64,000 nt of DNA from Schistosoma haematobium (lineage: Eukaryota; Platyhelminthes; Trematoda; Strigeidida; Schistosomatidae): positions 29,038,402 to 29,102,401 of the forward strand of contig NC_067199.1 of assembly GCF_000699445.3 (NCBI RefSeq), written 5' to 3'. This document shows, one piece after another, positions 50,820 through 63,136 of this stretch. The notes under the pieces were generated by a model, which saw only the letters and a program-made list of their open reading frames with translations, was not told the origin of the DNA and did not search any database. Each line of letters begins with the position of its first letter. The first letter of the stretch is position 1. The position numbers and the translations under genes are program-made.

Positions 50820-52610
50820 AAAAATATTGTGTATTACGATCTTATACACACCAGTAATTTAGAATATGTATGTAAGTGAAATTTGTTATGGATGTTTCAT
50901 TAACATTAGTTTTAGTGCGTGAAACCGACTTGCGAAGAAAAACATTTTTATGTTAATAAAAATCAGTTATTTGAGTCTGAAGATGTGATAACAAGGTGTA
51001 TACTTAGTACAACAAACTTTTTTCGATACATTAGCTAAATATATCGGAATTTGTACTATTTGGATATGACCTGGTCATCCCAAAATCGTAATTTGATGAA
51101 TATCTCTGCATAGTGTAGTACTTCTACAAGCTTCTCCATCTTGCAAAGTTCGTGAATCGAAACTAAGAGTAAAGGGCTTTGAATATGATTTCAATACGAA
51201 ATCGCTGACTGTAGTTTCTACACAATCAACAACAGATGACTAAGATCTACGGTTTGTTCATTCAGTTCAACCACAAACGAAACCGAAAATAATGCCAATA
51301 ATTAGCCCGAAATTCTTGAGAATTGTGCTCAGCTTACTTTTAACTATCATTCTTATACACTATTGATGTGATATTCCAAACAAACAGAAGCGTCAGCAAA
51401 CATGCTCATATCAAGATAACGCATTAGCATTAATGGCTGACTAAAGATCAACTAAGTCCCATCCTTATTTTAGACAGTCTAAATATTTTAAATTGCTTTT
51501 CGTATATTACTGGACAGTTTTCGCACTTACCAAAAATATTAAGATTATTAAAATCAACAATCAGTGAAACTATTTCCGAAAAAGAAACTGATTTGTTAAA
51601 GTTCAAAATCAAGCAACTGAATTTATGGATACACTATTTCGAGAAACTTTATCTTTAGCACTGTCTTTCATTGGACGTTATATTGAAAGTTATATCATTC
51701 AAATGGTAGGTCTTCAGGCCAATACTCTTAATTAGTTTAGAACCGTCATTTAAACTAATCAAGTCGAGACGTGTTTAGTAGTTCTGATTACTTAAATCTT
51801 TTCTATGGGCTTTCTATGTGTTAGCTTCTAGAGGTGATCCTTTCCTCATTTGATTTGTTATCAATTAGTTGCCTGTCTTTAGGCAGAGGTACCGATTTAA
51901 ATAGTCTGGTAAAATGTTTATGGATAGTTTGCACAGTAATCATTTGCAATTTAGTTCACGTATATCGAATGGTAGAACAAACCTGTTTGGGATGTAGTAT
52001 TGATAAAGAAAATTGAAGATATTGCTCTACTACTTGTTTGTAACACAGTTTAATTTGACTGTGATTATAGTTGACCGCTTCCTCTATCGTTTGAGTCACA
52101 TTAATTCAATTTGACTAGCGATTCCGAATTCTATACATAAATAGTTAATAACTGATGTCTATACTGTATACCACAAGTGAAATAAATGTCATGTAACTGC
52201 TCAGTACAAACAATTATACCACATTTTGTGTTACTTATGCATCTATATCACACAGAAATTTGTTAGGTGGTTGAGGATAGTCGATAGGAAACGCTGGTTG
52301 TGTATTGTTCGGGGCTTGTTAGCAGCTAAGTAAACCATAGATTTAGGTCACCACTAAGAACTAAACATACATGTTATTAACGATTATTCTATAACCAAGC
52401 AGTGTAAGCAGATGACTACAGATGAACAATATTAACAAGAAAGTAATGATAAATAACTGATGTCGACTGAATACATTTTGTCACTTATCTTCTGATTTCT
52501 GTTTATTAACAAACCTCTAATCAACTAAGGACACTTAAAGAGAAAAGTGTAAATATTTATTACCATCACTACTATGATCATAAACCATTAATATTCTATC
52601 AACAGACTTA
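50820..52610. other. Intron sequence within the EGF domain gene region
   Basis: No repeat or coding segment was recognised between exons 2 and 1. Confidence 0.55.
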
Positions 52611-52611
52611 C

Positions 52612-52663
52612 GATGAATTATTTTCACACAATTTTGAGGATTGTTCAAATGATCCATGAACTA
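52612..52663 (-). CDS. Exon 1 seen: first half of EGF-like domain
   Basis: This 52-nt exon follows a CAG acceptor and ends at a GTAAGT donor. It reads VHGSFEQSSKLCENNS and leaves two bases that join the next exon in frame. The Cys of KLCENN is the first EGF cysteine and the rest of the domain is on the next exon, so an intron splits the EGF fold. A second AG lies three bases inside the acceptor (CAGTAG), so loss of one Val is possible. No exon upstream could be assigned with confidence. Confidence 0.65.
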
Positions 52664-52669
52664 CTGAAT

Positions 52670-54830
52670 GCAATATATTAGTTTAAACCTAAACAATCAC
52701 TCATCAACTTACAAACAGTATGAATCAGTATAATGATCAAATCTGTTGGAATTCTTTGATAGACGATCATTATGTATGTATGTGAAAATGTAAGTCAAAC
52801 GAAGGTGATGATGATGATGAAATTTTGGGTTCAACTTTGTTTAAAATATTTTCGGATGATTTAACTAATTTCAGTCAGTAGCTAAATTAATTTCAAGTAA
52901 AGCTGAATTCATTTAAATAGTTGCAAAATATGTAGTCGTTTCAGCCAATCAGAATGCAGTCACTGGGTTTTGGGTAGTTGCATCTATTTATTCTAATCCC
53001 TAATAACAAAAGAAATCTATTGACAGTCCATATATTTGTCATATGAATGGATTTTTCAATAAAAAATCTTAAACACTCCAATAGCAACAATTATTCTTAC
53101 ATACTCTTATACTGAAGATGATTGACAAGTCTTTAGTATTTTGGGCGATAGTGAGTTGAAAGTATGAAGTGAACCTGAGACTGAACTGTGATACACTGTA
53201 CTACTTGCAAAGTTGTCCTTAAGGTAAATGAAAAAAGCTAACACTTTGGTAACCAGGTGATTGAAAATAACAATGTTTTACGTTGACTTGATAAGTGAGC
53301 AATACAAAATGGTGTTCTATAATAGGTCGTTGATATCTTGTTTTATTTAATACAACCATGGCTCTTTACTGAAACAATTCATATCTGTCATATTGTAATA
53401 AAGCATTTTTATTATTAAGCGTGCACGTAATTTAAGGACAACAAATTGAATGAATATAAGACACCGGTATTTAAGCTTTTCTATTGTCTATCTGGAATGC
53501 TTCAGTGAATAAAGTTTCTTTCACTAATATTTCCATTGTTTATTACGTTACGGAGAAATAGTAATTAAAGTGAATTAACTCTCCGTGTCACACGTTAGAA
53601 TTGTTTGTAATAAATAACTACAATAAGGAACAAGAATTAAGGTGATCTACCACCATGTTAAACTCACCCTTTATAATAGTGTGGTTAAAACTGTTGGTTG
53701 CTTTTATTAATTCAACTGAAAAATGTATTTATATGTTGGATTAATTACAGTCAATTAGTTCCCACTGTTTCATTCCGAGTTTGAATTTCTCAGATGCACC
53801 AATGTAGTTCAACTAAGAGAAATGTTTTCCAGTCAAAGGTGTTGCCATCACATGTCTCATTGAAAACACTAAGTAGTGAAACAACACTTTGCACTCTTGC
53901 TCAGTTTGAGTTACTGGATATAACATAGATGACCACAATTCTGTGAAATAGGGGTAGAAAATGATTATAAAGATCAAGCTATGTTTAGCACTGCATTTGT
54001 GAAAATATTTAGACAAATTTATGTGGATTTCACCAGTAAGAAATGGTCACGAAATAGGTGACGACAAAATTCTCGACCATCATAGCTTTCTGATACGCCA
54101 CTTGTCTCATAAAGACGTGATTTGTCAGAACAAACAAACAGCAAAATATTGCATACGAAATTAATTGACAATAGGAAAAACACAACCTGACCTCCGAAAG
54201 CATGTGATCTGGTGACATTGCTGACAAATCACTGTCAAACATCTGAAACACGTTCAATTAGATGTGTATGATTTTCTACTGTCAAATCTCATTTTCGGAT
54301 TTAGCAGTTCAGAAGTCCACATTATCTAGGGATTTTAGACTGTACATCTTAATCTCAATCTAGATATTTTGTTTCTTTCTATTTATCATTTTATATGCAC
54401 ATAGTCAGGACTACTTATCTAGGCAGTAGAACGGAAATTTCATAAACTACAAAATTGTATTTTATAGAATCCAACACCTGAGTAGTACTGATTAATCCTA
54501 ACGTTTCCAATCACAATAACCTAAAAGCTATTCAAAATCCGATTTACAATTTCACACTAAGTAACATTGACTCTCCACACTCACATATTTTGGAATACGA
54601 CTATACTTTCACAAACAGAAAAACTTCATTGTCAAACGCTGTTCAGTTAGAACTTATACTCGTAGATAAATCACCTGAACACACACGAAAATGGAAAGTT
54701 TGGGGATGTTTGTGTTATTAATGAAGACATGTATTAGCATAATCCATTGTGTTAACTTCCACTTCAGGTCTGATAGTTATATGATAGTGAAATGTCTAAA
54801 TAGATAGGATTACTTATGTCATAACCACAC
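52670..54830. other. Upstream intron or 5' region with one weak exon candidate
   Basis: Mostly featureless. At 54181-54246 on the minus strand an exon-like block follows TTTCAG and in one frame reads CLTVICQQCHQITCF, cysteine-rich, but the only donors nearby (GTCAGG, GTTGTG) are poor. It could be an upstream exon of the large gene or chance. Confidence 0.3.
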
Positions 54831-54834
54831 CAAT

Positions 54835-57475
54835 GCCCACCAGATTAGACAAACTAAACTCTGCCCTGGGATTTGAAAGGAGACTTATGACGCCTCATGA
54901 CGAAAGCAGAGATTGTTCAGAGGTCACAAGACCGACGCCACTTTTACCAACCAGAGCGACAATTTTTATAGGTACTCAGAACGTGTGGACAATGTGGGAG
55001 ACCGGTAGGACCAGTCAAATAGCAACGAAATGAGGAGATACAACTTGGCAGTACTCGGAATCAGTGAAACCATTGGACCCAACCTGGACAGAAAAGAATA
55101 GATCCGGGAGAGATACTGCTGTACTCTGGTCACAAAGAGGAATCTGCGCCACACGCTCAGGGAGTTGCGCTAATGCTGTCCAATGAAGCACGAAATGCAT
55201 TTATATGATGGGAATCTCACGAGTCCAGGATCATCAAAATATCATTTAAAACAAAGAAGGACGTAGTCACGATTAATGCTATCCAATGCTATGCAACCCC
55301 CCCCAATGATAGCAACGACGACAATAAGTATCAGTTCTATGAGAGCCTGCAATCAATCATAGAGAAATGACCTAAACGCCAAAGTCAGAATGGACAACAC
55401 CGGATATAAAGCTAGCAAGGGAGGACATGGACTGGGAAAAAGAAATGAAAATGGGAAGAGATTTGCAAATCTATGTGCATTCAACAAATTGTTTATAGGC
55501 GGCACAAAATTGCCACACAAACGCATACACAACGCCACATGAGTCTCACCGGATCACACCAAGGAGAACCAGATCGATCATATTGTATTAATAAGAAAAC
55601 CAGAAGGTCAATGGAAGACCTGAGGACCAGTAGAGCTGAAATAGATCCAGATCACCATCTACCTGAGTGTGATCAAGGTGAAACTAAAGCGAAAGAAGCA
55701 TTGGACAACTGGAAAAACAGCATTACAAACACTCAATACAACCTTCCTTCCAGATACTAGCAAACTCAACCAATTCAAGATAACTCTCAACAACACGCCA
55801 CAAGCCTCACAGGATCTACTGAAAGAAGAAGAAACTACCATGGAGGACAACTGGAAAGGTATCGAACAAGCATTAACTTCAACGTATCAGGCAGGAGATT
55901 GTGGGCCGCAACAAGCATCATCATAAGGAATTCATCTCTATGCAAACCCTGGACACGACTAAGAAAGGAGGAACAGGAAGACCGCAATTAACAATAATGG
56001 TCGAACTAGAACGGAGAAAGTCAAGTCATAAGCTGAATACACTGGAGCGAATAAACAAGTGGAGAGGAGCATTATAACTGAAAAACAGAAATACGTGGAA
56101 GAGCTGCGAGAGAAGGAAATATCAAACAACGATATGATACTACGAAGAAACTAGTAGGGAAATATAGTAAACCAGAGAGACCGACCAAGGACGATGACGG
56201 CAAGACGATCACTGAGATTCAAGAAAAGAGGAACAGATGGACAGAATACTTCGAGGAGCTCTTGAATAGACCAGCTACATTGAATCCACTGGACATCAAA
56301 ATGGCACCTACGGATCTCTCTATTAGATATCACCCCAGCGACGGAAGAAATCAGAATGGCTATCAGACAAACCAAGAGTGCAAAAGCAGTAGGACCTGAA
56401 AATATACCAGCTGAAGCTCTGAAGTCAGACATAGAAGCGACTGCAAAGACACTCCACGTTCTATTCAGGAAGATTTGAGAGGAAGAACAAGTGTCGACAG
56501 ACTGGAGGGAAGGACATCTCAACAGGATACCAAAAAAAGAGATTTGAGAAAATGTGAAAACTATAGAGGCATCACACTACTATCGGAACCAGAAAGTTTT
56601 TAATAGTGTTGCTGAACCGGATGAAAAATTCAGTAGACGTCCAACTACGAGACCAACAGTTTGGATGCCGAAAGGATCGATCGTGGACATACTAGATTGT
56701 AACATTACGGATCATTGTTGAACGATCAATTGAATGGAACTCGTCACTATGAACCAACTACCTTGACTGTGAGAAGTCGTAGGACAGTGTGGAGAGGAGA
56801 ACCTTATGGAACCTTCTTCGACGCTATGGTGTACCTGAGAAGATAGCCAATATCATACGGAATTCATTCGGCGGACTATAGTGCAAAGTGGTGCACGTAT
56901 GATAGCTGACAGATGCATCACAAGTGAGGACCGTAGTCAGGTAATACTGTATACTCTCCCCTTTCTCGTTCTTCTGGTGGTCGACTGGGTTATGAAGACC
57001 TCGACATCTGAGGGAAAGTGCGGAATACAGTGGACAGCTCGGAATCAATAGAATTGGACTTTGTGGATGACCTGGCTCTTCTACCCTATACATACGAACA
57101 AATCCAACTGAAGACAACTAGAGTAGCAGAAGGAAAAAGCAAGATCCTCAAATACAATACGGAGAACACCAACCCAATCACACTTGATGGGGAAACTCTG
57201 GAAGATGTCGAATCTTTTACGTACGTTGGAAGCATCATCGATGAACAAGGAGGATCGGATGCAGACGTAACGACGAAGATTGGCGAAGCAAGAACAGCAT
57301 TCCTACAATCGAAGAACTTATACAACTCAAAATAACTCTCAACCAACATTAAGGTCACAATCTTCAACGAGAACGTCAATACAGTTAGTTCTGGAAAGAA
57401 TTGCCCAGGACAGGGTTGGACGGAGAATGATGGTGGGCAGCCTATGCTCCTCCAGAAGAGGTAACATGTGTAAGT
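54835..57475 (+). mobile_element. RTE-like copy 5, near full length but decayed
   Basis: The leader starts near 54.84 kb, the endonuclease start RATIFIGTQNVWTMWETG is at 54.95 kb, and the 3' end GTGTAAGTAC is at 57.47 kb. The coding region is broken many times, for example TGA instead of Trp before EEEQV at 56.48 kb. The stretch 55665-56050 is identical to the linker region of copies L and R although its flanks differ. A late RT piece (FVDDLALLPYTYEQIQ) is seen at 57.06 kb, after which most of the C-terminus is deleted. Confidence 0.85.
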
Positions 57476-57479
57476 ACAT

Positions 57480-58000
57480 TTCACTACTGAGAAGGTATAA
57501 AACGACGATTCTCACCAAGATAATACTTTTGTAGAAACTGAAATGAAATAAATAAACATATACTCGTTACTCAACGAGTTTAGGATAATTTCCTGTCAGT
57601 ATGGAGCACCAGTACTTGCTTATTCTATTACTAACTTTCATAAAGATCTGGCCCTTTTCCTGATAGAAATAGTGCTGGACAATGCATAGTATTTTTGGTG
57701 CAAATGTTAAAGGTAGAATCACTGTTAATTGATGTACAATTCTAGGATTTCAAGGTTACTTCGAAATACCGTTACCCTTAATTAAAAACAATATCCTGTG
57801 CGGTGTCAATCTGAATTACTATTTCTATATTTCATCTTTGTTTGTATACAGTTGTTGATTGGTGTTTTGAATCCGATTCCTTTACTTTTCACCTTGTTAA
57901 TTTATTTTCTTCGTAATGATGTTAAAATTACAAGTGATCTTAAAGTAATTTACAGATACACTGACATTTCAACTAAGGTCAATCCGTAGCTGCTACCTTG
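57480..58000. other. Spacer between two LINE copies
   Basis: No feature recognised. 60920-61150 (3' flank of JMJD6) and 63400-64000 (JMJD6 upstream intron) are also without recognised features, apart from a GATA repeat near 63870. Confidence 0.5.
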
Positions 58001-60915
58001 CCTATCGTGATGACGCAACCGAGCTATATTGGCTGGAACATATGTTCCTGCAGGTTCTACCATGCCAGGCAGGTCGATTGGAGAACGGTAAGACTAAAAG
58101 CAGCAACTCAAGGTCTGAGGGAAGTCGTACTGCTGACTGTAGAAGAATGTGACAGCACTAAGGTGTTTTCCTCGGACAACCAGCATCTGCAGCGGTGCTG
58201 CCTTCTCACGAGGAGGGGAGAGGTTAGAAAAGGTCGACCCTAAAAGTGTCACACCTCAGCTTACCTCACGGATTTCCGTCTCCAGCGGTAGGGCCCTTTG
58301 ATGAACGGAGCTAACACATTAAAAACCTTCCACGAAAAGGCCGTGCGCAACTGGCCTCAAGCAGTTGTCCTTCGGGCTCTGAGGTCACGCTCCCAGGTCG
58401 TTAAGACCAACACTAATCCAATTTCCTTTTCAGATTCCTCAAGAAATACCCTTCCACGGTGTAGGCAGCCGGGAAGTGATATCAGCCCTCATACCCGTAA
58501 CAACACACAAGACCAAGTTGGTCACATTTAAATCCTCCCTACACCTCCTAATACCTATCTTATCTCCATGACTAACCCTCCTCGTCTCTTTATCACCCAG
58601 CACCGCTAGGGCAAACGATTAGAGTACGCGGAACGCTATTCATGGTCATGGACATCCGAAAAACTGTGGAAACAGTAGTGACGTCTGCAAGTACGGTAAA
58701 CCATAAGGTAAGGGAGAAACACTGGATCACAGCAGCATCTACAGCACTGATAGATGCTAGAAAACTCTTCCCATTTGGCTCTAAACATGACAAAGAGCGG
58801 AATCAACTTAAGCGCAAGCTGACAAGAAGTCTACGCAATGATCGTGAACAGTGGTGGGTAGCGAAAGCAAGAGAGATGGAAAAGGCAATGGCAATAAGTA
58901 ACAGCAGATAACTGTTCAGACTTGTCAATGAAACCGGTATTAGGAAACCGACTGTTAGCGAAACTATCTCGGAAAAAGATGGACATATTATTCATTCTCA
59001 ATCCAGGAGATTGGATCGATGGGCAGAACACTTTAGGGATCAGTTCAACTGGCCTTCAGCCACACATCGGTTTCCCACGATCTCCAGTCGACCTGAATGG
59101 AAAGTTGACGTAAGTCCTCCAACTCTCTACGAAGTTGAAAAATCTATGGGGAATCTGGAGTGAGGGAGAGCAGCAGGTCCTGACAGGTTTACCCTTGAGA
59201 TTTTTAAGGATGATGTTTCAGTATTAGCAGCAAGATTGACTGAGGTCTTAAGCAGAACCTGGGAACTGGACGTAATCCCATCTGACTGGTCTCAATCACT
59301 GATTGTGCCGGTCTATAAGAAAGGACAAAAGTTCTCTTGTGACAATCACAGAGGAATCAGTTTGACTAATATAGTGTCTAAAATATTAGTTTCAATAATT
59401 CTTCGACGCCTAACTAAAGCTCGTGAAGAACAGACTAGAGAAAATCAGGCTGGTTTTCAACCTGGACGTGGTTTTATAGACCAGATATTCACACTATGTC
59501 AGGTCCTAGGACATAGACACACACTCAGACGCCCCACAATCGTAGTATTTCTCGACTTTAAGGCGGCATTCGACTCTGCTGATCGTTTCTGCGGAAGTGT
59601 TTGCCACTGAAAGGAGTACCAAAGAAGTACATTAACCTTGTAAAGGCTCTCTACTCGAACACAACTGGTAGAGTGAGAGCTTATGGCGAACTGTCATCAG
59701 AATTGATTACCTCAAGTGGTGTTCGTCAGGACTGTCCACTCTCTCCATTCTTGTTTAACTTTGTCGTTGACGTGCTTCTAGAGATAACACTTTCCTCATC
59801 TGAATTTCCAGGGGTTGAACTTCTACCAGGAGATTCACTTGTTGACTCAGAATATGCTGATGACATAGTTTTATTTGGTGAAGACGCTGACAAAATGCAG
59901 TCTTCTGACCACTCTAAGTAACAATGCAAGCATGTTCGGGATGCGATTCTCTCCCTCGAAATGCAAAATGTTGCTTCAGGATTGGGTTACATCGACACCC
60001 GAACTAGTGATAGGCAGTGAAGTAGTTGAGTGTGTCGACCGCTTCACTTATCTTGGAAGTCTCATCAGCCCTTGCGGTCTGGTGTGTGACGAAATCTCAG
60101 CACCGATACAGAAGGCTCGACTAGCTTTTGCCAACATGCGTCATTTATGGAGTAGGCGAGATATCCGTCTATCAACCAAAGGACATGTTTACTGCTCAGC
60201 AGTTCGTTCCGTCCTACTTTATGGCAGTGAAACATGGCCGGCAAGAGTAGAGGATATTCGTAGGTTACTAGTATTTGATCATAGGTGTCTTCGAAACATT
60301 GCTCGTATATCCTGCGACCACCGGATAAGTAATGCAGTTGGTAGGAAACAGGTACTAGGTAAGGATGGCAAATCCATTGATGAAGTAGTGAAACTTCATC
60401 AGTTGAGATGGCTGGGACATGTGTTACGTATGCCCAACCACCGACTACCTCGACGTGAGATGCTTTCTGGTGTAGGAGTACGTTGTAAGAAAGCTAATGG
60501 CGGTCAGACTAAAACATGACACAAATCCATGAAGTCACTGACAAGTGAACTGAGCTATGTTGGTAGGTGTAGACTACCTGGTTGGGGACCGCGAGATGAT
60601 AGCAGCCGATGGTTAGAGACGTTGAATGACATGGCTCAAAATCGTTGGCAATGGCGCAGGTGCATACACTCTTTGTGTTCTCCCAAATTCTAATCTTCTG
60701 AATTCCTCATGTCCCTTATTTTCATTCCAAATTTCTTTCACTGGATTATACTCCTTGAATAACATCTTAAAACCCTAATCTTTCCGATTACTGCTTATAC
60801 TCTTGCTACCTCTACCACTACGGGATTTCGATCGACAAATACATCTCTGTGCTAATGTGGCATGGCAATTAAAACTGATTTACGTACGTACGAAGTTCTA
60901 CGTTATTACTTACTG
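58000..60915 (+). mobile_element. Second LINE family, copy lacking the endonuclease
   Basis: A GC-richer leader (58.0-58.63 kb) is followed directly by the region before the RT. The family's expected endonuclease is absent, so this copy carries an internal deletion. The RT and C-terminal parts follow to a stop near 60690 and a 3' UTR to about 60.92 kb. The family differs in sequence from the RTE-like copies; clade assignment (RTE or CR1-like) is left open. Confidence 0.85.
58642..60691 (+). pseudogene. Broken RT coding region of second LINE family
   Basis: Pieces: 58642-58911 (KHDKERNQLKRKLTRSLRND), 59236-59610 with RT motifs SLIVPVYKKGQ and NQAGFQPGRGFIDQI, 59601-59921 with SGVRQDCPLSPFLFN and catalytic EYADDIVLFGED, 59875-60519 with FTYLGSLISP and YGSETW. 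There are frameshifts near 59590 and 59900 and a TGA at 60517-60519. Active-site Asp residues remain. Confidence 0.85.
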
Positions 60916-61151
60916 ACTTTAGACTTTATCAAGTCATGTTGTAATATTTCACTGGGAATAGGAGTAGTGAGGACTTTACAACAAAGATATTTTTGATTAC
61001 CACTTACAACGAATAAAATAATTCTGTAAGGAATATGAGAGAAATTTTATTTTAAAAATATGTCCTTGGTTGATTTGAGTATATATAAAAACAAAAGTAA
61101 AACTAGTCCCTGACAAAAACGTCCCTCATTTATTTTGAAATACCCACATTG

Positions 61152-61206
61152 TCATCGTCTACGCTTTGGAGTTGGTGACCGTGAAACTGAATGTAGCCCG
61201 GACCTG
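61152..61206 (-). CDS. JMJD6: JMJD6 terminal exon with basic C-terminus
   Basis: Acceptor TTTTAG, stop TGA at 61152-61154. In the frame set by the previous exon it reads RSGLHSVSRSPTPKRRR then stop, which fits the Arg/Ser-rich basic tail of JMJD6. The acceptor is TAGCAG, a tandem NAGNAG site, so one Arg codon may be included or skipped. The two other frames also end soon, but this one alone agrees with phase and composition. Confidence 0.75.
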
Positions 61207-62115
61207 CTAAAATAATAAACAAAGATAAACTATTTAAATTATAGATTTTCACATAAACAGGAAAAATACATTGATATTTTCAGGTAAAGACTCCAGAGAA
61301 TATTACGAAGAACTTATATCATACAATCAAAAAACTAAGATGAAATTTTTAACAAACGGTCGTTCCTATGTACTGATTTCCATGTATTTCTTATTTCTAA
61401 TTATCCAAATGAATACGACAAATATGCTCAATAAATGTAAAAATTTCATGATTTTCTGAAGATTTTATACTATTTGAAGGTAATTGTCACCACAGACTTA
61501 TATTAACTAAGCCATATGGCTTTGAGTTATCTGGTTGCTCTTACCGAAACATGTACAGATGGAATTAGAACCTGTTACTTAATTGTTGAAAGGTGGGTTT
61601 ATTCATCATTAAGCCACTGATCTCAACGGCACTGGACAAACATTTTGTTTCAGATAAGTGTTCTTCAGCCGAGGACATTGATGACCCAACTAGTTCTTTA
61701 GCAAAACTTAGTTAATGGTGAAAATTATTCTCGAATAAACATGATTTACGTTTTTGCCTAGGCATGATGCTGAGCCCAACGTATATGATTGGTTTACATC
61801 AATCCATAGCTCCAAGAAATGGATATTTTTGTCATATACTGTAAAACTACAACTATTGGTGTTTCTACATGAAAGAAATAGTTATCGATTGATCTATATT
61901 CTTTGTAAATCAAATATACCTCATGAGTATACGAACTGCAATGTATGCATAGTGAGTGATGCATTGTTACGATTAAAAAGGTATTAATCAACTGAAAAAT
62001 AAACAATACTTATATGATTCAAGCACATTTTAAGTAAGATTCAATTGCTCAGAAGTCAGTCATTAAGTGAGGTGCTTACTTGACATGAGACAACTATACA
62101 AAGTATGAGACTTAC

Positions 62116-62373
62116 GTATTAGATTGACGCATCTTTTCGGGAGACTGATTTGTAGAAGTGCAAGTTGAGCAATATGAAGAGGAACGTGAAGATGAGGATG
62201 AACAAGATGATGATGAAGATGAAGGGACATCTGGAAAGTGCTCGGAGAGATTTATGTTGTCTGCGATCTTCGCTAAATCAGGTCGATTAATTCTGAGAGC
62301 AGCTAACCACCTTTTAGCAAATTTTGGTCTTTTCCGTGCAGTTTTGTGCCATACAATAGGAAAGTTAGTAGAA
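62116..62373 (-). CDS. JMJD6: JMJD6 exon: C-terminal helical region and poly-Ser tract
   Basis: Acceptor ATTCTAG, donor GTAAGT, 258 nt. It continues the JmjC exon as STNFPIVWHKTARKRPKFAK (family: STNFPVVWHKT...RPK), then a helical stretch, then a Ser-rich run with about twenty Ser and occasional Cys and Arg. The poly-Ser tract is a known feature of JMJD6 linked in mammals to nuclear distribution. The intron before it contains a non-coding retroposon fragment. Confidence 0.95.
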
Positions 62374-62419
62374 CTAGAATTATTAGGAAAGAAAAACTGA
62401 GTGGCCATTGACAAAGAAT

Positions 62420-62795
62420 ATATTTATTTGAACATATAAACATTGGTACAAAGGGGCACAAAATACATATGCACCACACAATAACAATGAGGCTAGTAGC
62501 AGTTATCATTAATTTGTGTGAGAGCTGTGATACTGCCCGGATGCCCAAACTGAAGCAGGTGGTTTTCTTAGAGGGTCACACCCGGAGCCTTTGACCTCAA
62601 GGTCTGATCCACAAGGCAGTGGGGCATCGTAAGGAGATTCATTCCCATGGTATCCAGTGACCAATGATTGGTTCGTACACTATTTGTTTCCTTGGGATCC
62701 TGGAGCTTATGTACACCATTGGTTTGGAATCAGGGTTTTCCAAATCCCCTAGGTGGACCCTCCGTGTCCACCGACCCGGTTAAAGCGCCGGACAC
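62420..62795 (+). mobile_element. Fragment of the non-coding retroposon family in JMJD6 intron
   Basis: It shares GTGATACTGCCCGGATGCCC, CACAAGGCAGTGGGGCATCG and GGTTAAAGCGCCGGAC with the 23.45-kb copy, but has a different 5' part (ATTTATTTGAACATATAAAC) that is instead shared with 19.48 kb. Confidence 0.8.
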
Positions 62796-63136
62796 AAAAT
62801 CCCCAAACCAAACTTCGTAAGAACATTTTCCACAACTAGGCTGCAATGGCAATCAAGTGTATTTAATCCACAAAGCTACTTATAATTTGCCTGTTAGTTT
62901 TTGATATGAAAATATAACATTTAAAGCTAACAGGATAAAAATAGCGAGTTCTTTGTCATATTGGTTAAGGGGATTTACATCACAGGAAGGTGAGTTATCA
63001 CAAGTCATCAAAACATGTAGTCTTGATGTGCATCATATAGCTCTGGATAATCTAGTATTTAGAAAATCACATTATGAACTATCGACCACGCAAATGTGAA
63101 ACCTTTACAAACTTTTCGAATGGGTATCATACTAAC

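Larger units (their letters stand above)
1169..52663 (-). other. Large multi-exon gene: EGF/cadherin-like modular ectodomain protein (partial at both ends)
   Basis: Twenty minus-strand exons were assembled from open frames bounded by AG acceptors and GT donors. From 52663 to 6178 every neighbouring pair is phase-compatible, which chance open frames would not achieve. In order the product shows an EGF-like domain (residues about 5-44 of the visible part), a cadherin-like repeat (about 45-165), then beta-rich modules of 147-161 residues bounded by phase-0 introns. NxS/T sequons are frequent and I see no transmembrane segment, so the visible part is probably extracellular. No signal peptide, start codon, stop codon or promoter was located. 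I do not recognise the protein. A membrane-anchored adhesion or surface protein is inference from EGF and cadherin-like domains only. Confidence 0.75.

Noticed and set aside
58298..58531. 77-codon open frame
   Set aside because: Lies in the leader of the second LINE family and shows no domain.
62158..62400. Acidic 80-codon plus-strand frame (EEEREDEDEQDDDED)
   Set aside because: Antisense of the JMJD6 poly-Ser exon.
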